Of a stretch of DNA of 62,127 nt, positions 48,611 through 55,443 are shown piece after piece. The notes under the pieces are model-generated. The model was not told the origin of the DNA, did no database searches, and was given only the letters and a program-made list of their open reading frames with translations. The position numbers and the translations under genes are program-made. The number at the start of each line of letters is the position of its first letter. Within the stretch, counting starts at the first letter, position 1. This DNA comes from an uncultured bacterium (lineage in GTDB: Bacteria > Actinomycetota > Coriobacteriia > Coriobacteriales > Atopobiaceae), in the NCBI GenBank assembly GCA_905214865.1, contig CAJMNO010000012.1, forward strand, positions 1-62,127. The letters are read 5' to 3'.

Positions 48611-51109
48611 CTACCCCAGCACCTCGGCTGCGATCTTCGCGGACTCCGCGGCGTCCTTGGCGTAGTAGTCCGCCCCCACCATCTGGGCGTACTCGGGGTT
48701 GAGGACGGCGCCCCCGACCATGACCTTGCACCAGGGGGCGCGCTCGCGCAGCAGCTCGATGGTCTCCTGCATCGCCGGCACCGTGGCGGTCATGAGGGCC
48801 GAGAGCCCCGCCAGCCGCACGTGGTGCTCGACCACCGCGTCCACAAAGACCTTGGGGTCCACGTCGCGTCCCAGGTCGAGCACGTCGTAGCCGTAGTTCT
48901 CCAGCAGCATCTTCACGATGTTCTTGCCGATGTCGTGGATGTCTCCCTTGACCGTGCAGATGGCGACCTGCCCCTTCGAGGCAACCTGCGCGCCCGAGGC
49001 GTCGTTGACCTCCTTCAGCACGTCAAAGCCGGCCTTGGCCGCCTCTGCCGACGCCATGAGCTGGGGCAGGAAGAATGTGCCCTTCTCAAACCTCACGCCC
49101 ACCTCGTCCAAGGCGGGGATCAGCACGTCGTTGATCGCGAACATCACGTCGTGGTCGGCCAGGATGTCGCGCATCAGCTGGGGCATGGGTCCCTTTCGCC
49201 CGGCAAGCACCATGGCACGCGCCCGCTCGGCGGGGGAGAGGCCCGCGTCGTCCTGCCCGCCGCCCGTCCCATCGGCCGCCGGCTGGCTCGCGCCCGCTGC
49301 TGCCAGCGCCCCCGCGGCGTCGCTGCGGGTGGCGTAGCCCGCCACGTACCGCTGGGCGCTCTCGTCCTCGCCCGAGAGGACGCGCCACGAGTTGACCACG
49401 TCCATCATGCGCTGCTGCTTGGGGTTGATGATGCCCATGTCCAGGCCGGCCGAGAAGGCGGCCGAGAGGAACGTGGCGTTGACGAGCGGGCGGAACGGCA
49501 GCCCAAAGCTGATGTTGGAGACGCCCAGCACCGTCCGCACCCCGGGCAGCTCGCGCTTGACGAGGCGGATGCCCTCGAGGATGGCCCTCGGCGCGCGCTG
49601 GTCGGTTGAGGCCGCCATGGCGAGGCAGTCGATCACCACGTCCTGGCGGGGGATGCCCGCGGCGTCCGTGGCCTCCACGATGCGCCGCGCGATGGCGAGG
49701 CGGCCCTCGGGGGTCTGGGGGATGCCCTGCTCGTCGATGGTCAGGCCCACCAGCGCGCAGCCGTAGTGGGCGGCGATGGGCACCACGGCGTCGAGGGTCT
49801 CGCGCTTGCCGTTGGTGGAGTTGATGAGCGGCTTGCCCGGGTAGCTGCGGACGGCTGCCTCGATGGTCTCGGGCACCGCGGAGTCCACCTGCAGGGGGAG
49901 CGACGTGACGCCCTGGAGGTCGGCCATCAGGCGCTGGAGCGTGGCGCTCTCGTCTATCTCGGGGAGGCCGGCGTTCACGTCCAGGATCTGCGCGCCCGCC
50001 TGCTCCTGCTCGATGGCGAGGGACATAACGTAGTCGTAGTCCCCTGAGCGCAGGGCCTCCCTCATCCGCCTCTTGCCGGTGGGGTTGATCCTCTCGCCTA
50101 TGACCCCCACGTCACCCGGCCTGAGCACGCAGAGCTGCTGGGAGCTGCACACCACGAAGTCGTCCCGCACTGCCCGGGGGGCTGGCTCCATGCCCTGGAC
50201 CAGGTCCCTCTCGCCCCTGATGTACTCGGGGGTGGTGCCGCAACAGCCGCCCACGACCGAGACGCCTGCGCGCACCATGCCGCCCACGGCCTCGCAGTAC
50301 TCGGCGGGGTGGACGTCGTACAGCGTGACGCCGTCCACCACGCGCGGGAGGCCGGCGTTTGCCTGGGCCATGACCGGCACACGCGACCAGGGGAGCATGC
50401 GCTCGACGATGGGGGCAACGTCCTTGGGCCCAAGCGAGCAGTTGACCCCCAGCACGTTGGCGCCAAGCGACGAGAGCGTGACGGCGGCGACCTCGGGGGT
50501 GGTCCCCAGGAAGGTGCGGCCGTCCTCGTCGAAGGTCATGGTGCAGAAGATGGGGAGGTCGCTGTTCTCCTTGGCGGCGAGGAGGGCCGCCTTGGCCTCG
50601 GCGAGGTCCGCCATGGTCTCGATGATGAAGAGGTCCGCGCCTGCGGAGTCGGCGGCAACCACCTGCTGGGCAAAGAGTTCGTAGGCGTCGTCGAACGAGA
50701 GGGTCCCCATGGGCTGCAGGAGCGAGCCGGTGGGGCCGATGTCGGCGGCGACGTAACGCCCTCCCGCCTCGCGCGCGCAGCGCACGGCGGCCTCGAAGAC
50801 CTGCGGGACCATGTCCTCGCCGCCCAGCTTGGGGGCGCTCGCGCCAAAGGTGTTGGTGGTTATCGCCTCGGCGCCCGCCTCCACGTACGCGCGGTGGATC
50901 GCGGTGACGCCCTGGGGGTCGGTCAGGCACAGTAGCTCGGGCGTCTCGCCCGCCGCCATGCCGCGCGCCTGGAGCTGCGTGCCCATGGCGCCGTCAAAGC
51001 GCAGGAAGTCCCTGCCCTGCAGCACGCGGCGCAGGTGCTCGTCCCTCACACGCAGCGTCCTCTTGTCGTAGGTGCCAAAGCGGGGCTTGCGCCTGGCGGT
51101 GCTATCCAT
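48611..51109 (-). CDS. metH: Cobalamin-dependent methionine synthase lacking the reactivation domain
   Basis: An 832-residue enzyme moving methyl groups from methyltetrahydrofolate via cobalamin to homocysteine. Domains in order: homocysteine-binding (zinc cysteines in GVNCSLGP and GGCCGTTP), pterin-binding (GERINPTGKRR), cap and B12-binding, with the cobalt-ligand histidine in DIHDIGKN. It ends before the ~330-residue activation domain, which is encoded by the adjacent gene. The ATG at 51107-51109 has GGGAGGA 6 bp upstream and overlaps that gene by 8 bp. Confidence 0.95.
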   Translation of the reverse strand: MDSTARRKPRFGTYDKRTLRVRDEHLRRVLQGRDFLRFDGAMGTQLQARGMAAGETPELLCLTDPQGVTAIHRAYVEAGAEAITTNTFGASAPKLGGEDMVPQVFEAAVRCAREAGGRYVAADIGPTGSLLQPMGTLSFDDAYELFAQQVVAADSAGADLFIIETMADLAEAKAALLAAKENSDLPIFCTMTFDEDGRTFLGTTPEVAAVTLSSLGANVLGVNCSLGPKDVAPIVERMLPWSRVPVMAQANAGLPRVVDGVTLYDVHPAEYCEAVGGMVRAGVSVVGGCCGTTPEYIRGERDLVQGMEPAPRAVRDDFVVCSSQQLCVLRPGDVGVIGERINPTGKRRMREALRSGDYDYVMSLAIEQEQAGAQILDVNAGLPEIDESATLQRLMADLQGVTSLPLQVDSAVPETIEAAVRSYPGKPLINSTNGKRETLDAVVPIAAHYGCALVGLTIDEQGIPQTPEGRLAIARRIVEATDAAGIPRQDVVIDCLAMAASTDQRAPRAILEGIRLVKRELPGVRTVLGVSNISFGLPFRPLVNATFLSAAFSAGLDMGIINPKQQRMMDVVNSWRVLSGEDESAQRYVAGYATRSDAAGALAAAGASQPAADGTGGGQDDAGLSPAERARAMVLAGRKGPMPQLMRDILADHDVMFAINDVLIPALDEVGVRFEKGTFFLPQLMASAEAAKAGFDVLKEVNDASGAQVASKGQVAICTVKGDIHDIGKNIVKMLLENYGYDVLDLGRDVDPKVFVDAVVEHHVRLAGLSALMTATVPAMQETIELLRERAPWCKVMVGGAVLNPEYAQMVGADYYAKDAAESAKIAAEVLG

Positions 51110-51815
51110 GGCAGGTCCTCCCGGTGGGTCGGATGGTGCAGAAGTCAAAGCAGGGGCAGCCCTTGCAGCTGCGCCTGGTGGATGCCTGGGGCCTGGTGCA
51201 CATTCCCACCACGGCAGTCACGCTCTTGGTGGGGGTCATGAGCAGGGTGGGCGAGAGCGTGATGCCAAGCCTTCTGGTTGCGTCCAGCGCGGAGAGGATC
51301 GTGGGCTGGATGGAGAGCGGCAGGTCGCCGTAGCCGGGGGAGAAGCGGAAGTTGGTGTACAGCCCCCGCCTGGTGGCCTCCGCCACGATGAAGGACTCCG
51401 CGGCGTCCGCGGCGCGCTCCACCAGGGTGGTCGACGCGCTGTCCAGGAGGATCTGCCCAACGTGGTCGGTGAGCCCCAGGCGGTGGAGCTCGCGCTCGTC
51501 TCCCATGCCCAATGTGACCGCGAGGACGCCCACGGCCACCGCGTCGGCCATGTGCTCCTCCATGGAATGGCCCGTGAGCTCGATGGACGTCCCCCTCAGC
51601 CGCAGGACAGGCGTGCCGTCGTCGCGTGCCTCGCGACTCTCCACGTCGAAGAAGTCGATGGACGCGCGGGGCCGAGACACCTCGATGGCCCGGGCGATGG
51701 CCTGGTCTATGCGCTGGTCCAGGGAGGGGTCGTACTCCTGGCCGGCGTAGCCCATGTAGCGGAGCACCTCGCTGCGGTCGACGGAGTCGATCGAGAGGTC
51801 CACGATCTGGGGCAT
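51102..51815 (-). CDS. Vitamin B12-dependent methionine synthase activation domain protein
   Basis: A 237-residue separate version of the MetH C-terminal domain that binds S-adenosylmethionine for reductive reactivation of cobalamin. The SAM-binding segment is RFSPGYGDLPL, followed by MTPTKSVTAVVG. A Cys-rich tail, CKGCPCFDFC, is additional to the E. coli domain and may hold a metal or cluster to accept electrons. It lies between metF (4-bp gap) and metH (8-bp overlap). Confidence 0.92.
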   Translation of the reverse strand: MPQIVDLSIDSVDRSEVLRYMGYAGQEYDPSLDQRIDQAIARAIEVSRPRASIDFFDVESREARDDGTPVLRLRGTSIELTGHSMEEHMADAVAVGVLAVTLGMGDERELHRLGLTDHVGQILLDSASTTLVERAADAAESFIVAEATRRGLYTNFRFSPGYGDLPLSIQPTILSALDATRRLGITLSPTLLMTPTKSVTAVVGMCTRPQASTRRSCKGCPCFDFCTIRPTGRTCHG

Positions 51816-51819
51816 GCGG

Positions 51820-52683
51820 CTATCCCCTCAGGTAGCCGCAGGAGGCCAGCGCGTCGTGCGTGGCGCGTCCCACCTCGGGCTTGTTCATGCTGTAGATGTG
51901 GATGCCGTCCACCCCGTTGGCGGCGAGGTTGCGGATCTGCTCGCAGGCGTACTCCAGGCCCGCCTGGCGCTGCGCCGCGGGGTCCTCGCCGGCGCGCGCG
52001 AGGCGCCTGATCACCGAGACGGGGATTGAGGCGCCGCAGTTGAAGGCCATGCGCTGGATCTGCTTCACGCTGGTGAAGGGCATGATGCCGCAGACGATGG
52101 GGACCTTCACGCGGGCACGCGAGCACTCGTCGCGGAAGCGGTAGAAGTCCTCGTTGGTGAAGAACAGCTGCGTCACCAGAAAGTCCACGCCAGCGTCCTG
52201 CTTGCGCTTGAGGTTCTCGATGTCCTGGTGCAGGCTGTCGCTCTCGAGGTGACCCTCGGGATAGCAGGCGCCGCCCAGGCAGAAGCCCTTGTCCTTGAGG
52301 TAGGCGACCAGGTCGCAGGCGTGCTCGAAGTCGATGGGCTCGCGGCCTGGGACGCGGTCGCCGCGCAGCGCCAGCACGTTGTGCACGCCGGCGGAGCGGA
52401 ACTCCTCCACGTAGCGGTCCACGTCCGCCTTGGTGGCGCCCATGCAGGTGAGGTGGGCGAGCGCGGTGGTCCTGCCGGACTCCTCGATCCTACGGGCGAT
52501 GGCGACGGTGTTCTGGGAGTTGCCCGAGCCGCCGGCGGAGAAGGTGACGCTGATCCAGTCGGGGTGGTTCTCGCACAGCTGCGAGGCGACGTCAGCCGCC
52601 TGGTCCACGGACATCTCCCCCTTGGGCGGGAAGATCTCGAACGAGAACGACTGCTTGCTGCTCAGGATGTCGCGGATAAGCAC
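51820..52683 (-). CDS. metF: Methylenetetrahydrofolate reductase
   Basis: A 287-residue flavoprotein TIM barrel reducing methylene- to methyltetrahydrofolate, which MetH then uses. Seen are SFEIFPPKG with the catalytic Glu, VTFSAGGS, LAHLTCMGA, LALRGDRV and TQLFF. The GTG at 52681-52683 has GAGGGGAG 6 bp upstream and gives a typical length. An upstream ATG in frame adds 22 residues without support. First gene of the metF-activator-metH operon. Confidence 0.94.
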   Translation of the reverse strand: MLIRDILSSKQSFSFEIFPPKGEMSVDQAADVASQLCENHPDWISVTFSAGGSGNSQNTVAIARRIEESGRTTALAHLTCMGATKADVDRYVEEFRSAGVHNVLALRGDRVPGREPIDFEHACDLVAYLKDKGFCLGGACYPEGHLESDSLHQDIENLKRKQDAGVDFLVTQLFFTNEDFYRFRDECSRARVKVPIVCGIMPFTSVKQIQRMAFNCGASIPVSVIRRLARAGEDPAAQRQAGLEYACEQIRNLAANGVDGIHIYSMNKPEVGRATHDALASCGYLRG

Positions 52684-52817
52684 GGTGGGCTCCCCTCGTG
52701 GTCGCATAATCCTCACCATCATAGGTTCGGCTGGCTTGAGGGAAGCCAAGGCGAGACGAGCGCTTACATTGTGGAAACCGCGGCGTGTGGCTGGTCCGCG
52801 TCGGGTGCGCCCAGGCC

Positions 52818-53258
52818 CTAGTAGAGCGGCAGCCTGCCCGTGATGGGGTCCACGTCCTCGGCGTGAAGGGGCTCGAACGCCAGGCAGGTGTAGGTGGGCT
52901 CGCCGTGGAACTCGGTGAGGCCGGCGTCGCGGACGAGCGCGACCGCAAACCCGCGCTCGCGCCCCTGTCGGGCGATGTCCAGCAGCTCCTCCTCCGAGTC
53001 AACGTACACGCAGACCTTTGCCACGCCCGCCTCGAACCAGTCGCTCAGGGCCGTGGGCTCGCGACCGTCGTCGTCCAGGTAGACCCAGCCCTCGTCGGGG
53101 GACACGCGCACCTCTCCCAGGCGCCCCTCGCGCGCGAGCGCCATCAGCGTTGCCTCGACGCAGGCGTGGCCCGACTGCGCGGCGATCTTGCCCTTGCGCA
53201 TCTTGAGGTCGCGCCTCATCACGATCATCTGCTTGGACTTGTAGGACGAGCCTGGCAT
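52818..53258 (-). CDS. Peptidyl-tRNA hydrolase 2 (archaeal/eukaryotic type)
   Basis: A 146-residue protein with the Pth2 pattern: VMRRDLKMRKGKIAAQSGHA at the N terminus, then ALVRDAGLTEFHG, TCLAFEP and DPITGRLPLY at the end. Pth2 releases peptides from tRNA. It is standard in archaea and eukaryotes and less common in bacteria, which normally use Pth. Whether a bacterial Pth also exists in this genome cannot be seen. It sits between metF and the FKBP gene on the same strand. Confidence 0.85.
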   Translation of the reverse strand: MPGSSYKSKQMIVMRRDLKMRKGKIAAQSGHACVEATLMALAREGRLGEVRVSPDEGWVYLDDDGREPTALSDWFEAGVAKVCVYVDSEEELLDIARQGRERGFAVALVRDAGLTEFHGEPTYTCLAFEPLHAEDVDPITGRLPLY

Positions 53259-53277
53259 GGATCAACCTTTCCCCAGT

Positions 53278-53306
53278 GCGGGCGCGGGGGTCGTCCCCGC
53301 GCCCGC
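53278..53306 (-). terminator. Terminator after the FKBP gene
   Basis: GCGGGCGCGGGG (53278-53289) pairs perfectly with CCCCGCGCCCGC (53295-53306), with a 5-nt loop. It lies between the FKBP stop and the pth2 start, so the two genes are probably transcribed separately. Confidence 0.6.
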
Positions 53307-53401
53307 TCGGCCTTGCGTTCTGGTGGGGGAGGGACGTGCTGCCATGGAGGTGCGGCCCGCGACCTCGTGGGCGGTTCCCTCTCCCCTGCGTCGGAGTGAC
53401 G

Positions 53402-53830
53402 CTAGTCCTCGACCTCCAGCAGCTCGATGCGGAAGTTGAGGGTCTTGCCCGCCATCTCGTGGTTGAGGTCGAAGGTGATGGTCTTGTCGTCCTTCTCCAC
53501 CACGGTTGCCGGGAAGGGCTGGCCGGTGGGGGAGGTCAGCATCACGCGGTCGCCCACGTTGAGCTCCTCCGCGCCCGGCAGCTGCTCAAAGGTCAGGGTC
53601 TGCACCAGCTCGTCGCGGTGCGGGCCGTAGGCTTCCTCGGGCGGAAGGCGCACGTCGGTGACCTGGCCAACCTCCATGTCGCGCACCGCCTGGTCAAAGC
53701 CGGCGATCATCTGGCCCGCCATGCAGGTGAACTCCAGGGGCTCGTTGCGGTCGTAGGACGAGTCGAACACGCTCCCGTCGTCCAGGGTTCCGCGGTAGTG
53801 GACCTTGACCTTCTTGCCCTCGTTGCTCAT
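53402..53830 (-). CDS. FKBP-type peptidyl-prolyl isomerase (SlyD-like)
   Basis: A 142-residue two-domain SlyD-like folding helper. The FKBP core is VKVHYRGTLDDGSVFDSS and EPLEFTCMAGQMIAGFDQAV. An insert-in-flap domain (LPPEEAYGPHRDELVQ to NVGDRVMLTS) follows, and the closing FDLNHEMAGKTLNF is diagnostic. The His-rich metal tail of E. coli SlyD is absent. ATG with GAGGAG upstream. It acts on proline bonds in the cytoplasm. Confidence 0.93.
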   Translation of the reverse strand: MSNEGKKVKVHYRGTLDDGSVFDSSYDRNEPLEFTCMAGQMIAGFDQAVRDMEVGQVTDVRLPPEEAYGPHRDELVQTLTFEQLPGAEELNVGDRVMLTSPTGQPFPATVVEKDDKTITFDLNHEMAGKTLNFRIELLEVED

Positions 53831-54308
53831 GGGCTCTTCTCCTCTTGTCGGCGCCATTGGGGGGCGCGCTTCTCTGGCGAGTTCACTGTACCCAAGCGCC
53901 TCCACGGCAACGGGCGGTCGCCTCAGTTTGCAGAAAAACCTTGGCGGCACAGGTCAGGGGTCTGGGACGGGAGGCGGTTGGGCGGTGGCGTCGTCGTTCC
54001 ACGGACGGAGCACCTGCTCCGCCGGCGGAGCGGGCGTCCCATGCGGCAATGGGGGAGAGCGTCTAGGGAATGGAGGGTGCGGCGAGTCCTGCCCGGGTTG
54101 GCATTCCGCCCTGGGTGCCGTTGACCGCCTCGAGTACCTCTAACGAACCCTGTCAGGGTGGGAATCCCGCTGGCCAATGGGAGAGGGTGCTTGGGGAACG
54201 TGTCGTGCGAGTCTTCCTGCCGGCATCGAGGGCTGGGGCTTTCTCACACACGTTCGCAGAGACGTGCGGGCATGATGAGTCCAAACCTCGCGGGTTTTGG
54301 CAACGAGG

Positions 54309-54723
54309 TGCTTAGCGGCGCTAGCCTTCGTGTGAGTTCGACCGTGGGCTGCTTAGCAACCCTAGCCCTCATGCGAGTTTTGTTGGGCTCAACCTGCATG
54401 AGGCCTAGCGTGGCTAAGCATTTGGCATCCAAATCCACATGAGGGCTAGCGACGCTAAGCATCATCCCCGGGACCCGGCGCATTGCACTGTGAATGCGCC
54501 GGGTCCCATGCGGCCGCTCGTGAGGGCTGCTTAGAAAGATCGGTGCCCGTACGGCAATTGGGAGGGGGTTGTTTAAGAAACCCGGTGCCTGCACGGATTT
54601 CCGTCTCCCAGACCCACACGCGCCCCGACGGGATTAAGCATTTGGTTCCAAAATCCGTTCTGGCACCAGGTTTTCTAAGCAGCGGCTCCTCGCCACTCGT
54701 GCGCGCACCAGCATTTCTAAGCA
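54309..54723. repeat. Nine 41-bp units in two nested inverted repeats (TGCTTAG family)
   Basis: TGCTTAG or its variant TGTTTAA marks units at 54309, 54350, 54528 and 54570. CTAAGCA or TTAAGCA marks inverted units at 54414, 54455, 54634, 54675 and 54717. Steps are 41, 64, 41, 73, 42, 64, 41 and 42 bp. Units 1-4 are symmetric about 54385, and units 5-8 about 54605. First-block units share CTAGCCCTCATG. Second-block units share GAAANNCNGGTGC. Identity between units is partial. Confidence 0.75.
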
Positions 54724-54756
54724 GGCCGGCACCTCCTCCCATGAGGGGAGTCTTGG

Positions 54757-54806
54757 ATGACAACTTCAGCCCGATGTGAGCACATGCGTTGTGCTCCGGC
54801 TGCCAT
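54757..54806. repeat. Single GTGAGTGCAC-family palindrome, degenerate
   Basis: The run from GACAAC through CCCGATGTGAGCACATG to GGCTGCCATT matches the left arm and core of the palindromes at 13571-13911, while its right arm is diverged. It directly follows the TGCTTAG-unit array. Confidence 0.4.
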
Positions 54807-54866
54807 TTCACATGGTGCGAGCTCTGGTGCAAAGCCCGTTTCGAACTGCTGGGTGCCGAGGAACAT

Positions 54867-55118
54867 CCTTCCCCGGGGGGTCATCCCTGCGGCGGAGGCT
54901 CGCCTACCTCCTCCTTCTTTGACCAGTGAGAACCTTGCCCTCCGCATTGACCTGGGACCCTTCGCTCACCCCCGGGTGGTCCGCCCCCGGCGGGCTTGCG
55001 CGCCGGGGCAACCCTCCCCGGGGGTCATCCCTGCGGCGGAGGCTCGCCTGCCTTCTCCTCTTTCTCTGACCTTCGATAACCCTTGCCTCTGCATTGACCT
55101 GGGAGCTTTCGTTTCACC
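54867..55118. repeat. Tandem duplication of a ~105-bp segment, 144-147-bp period
   Basis: Copy A (54867-54970) and copy B (55011-55118) share TCATCCCTGCGGCGGAGGCT, with GGCG/CGCC able to form a hairpin, and GCATTGACCTGGGA near their ends. The offset is 144 bp at the left and 147 at the right. Function is unknown. A structured RNA upstream of the ABC exporter genes is one possibility. Confidence 0.65.
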
Positions 55119-55443
55119 CCTCGGGCAATCGATCCAAGGGAGGCCCTCGGAAGGGGAACGACCCACGATCACGGGGAGAGGTGCATGTCCGCGATCCCCA
55201 GGTCGCCCACGCTGACGGGCAACCCATGAGCGCGGAGAGAGGCCGCCGTGCACCCCTGGGGAGACGCTCGGACCAAGATGCCCCGCCCCTCTCCCCTTCG
55301 TCGTCCGCACCTGCCAAGATGTCGCAGGTGTGGTGCACGGGCCTCTGCGTGCGGTTTCCCTAGAATAGTCAAGTAAGCTTGAGGGAATGTATGCCAAACC
55401 TTACTTTTTGACGACCGCATTGCGTGAGAGAAGCGAGTTGCCG

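Larger units (their letters stand above)
53831..55443. other. Non-coding repeat island between the FKBP and ABC exporter genes
   Basis: About 1.6 kb with no gene. Frames here follow repeats, have no ribosome binding site and translate to low-complexity proline/arginine-rich peptides. It holds a perfect 16-bp palindrome (54016-54031), two related segments about 127 bp apart (54032-54093 and 54160-54221), a 41-bp unit array (54309-54723), one GTGAGTGCAC-type palindrome (54757-54806) and a tandem duplication of ~145 bp (54867-55118). Confidence 0.65.

Noticed and set aside
52684..52817. Cobalamin or SAM riboswitch upstream of metF
   Set aside because: No recognisable B12-box or SAM-box core was found in the 130-bp gap.
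54757..55215. 152-residue plus-strand frame over the tandem duplication
   Set aside because: The apparent protein is a Pro/Arg-rich translation of the DNA duplication, with no start signal and no codon bias.
55387..55443. Upstream ATG start for the first ABC half-transporter
   Set aside because: GAGGG lies only about one base before this ATG, too close for translation. The ATG at 55444 matches the expected N terminus better.
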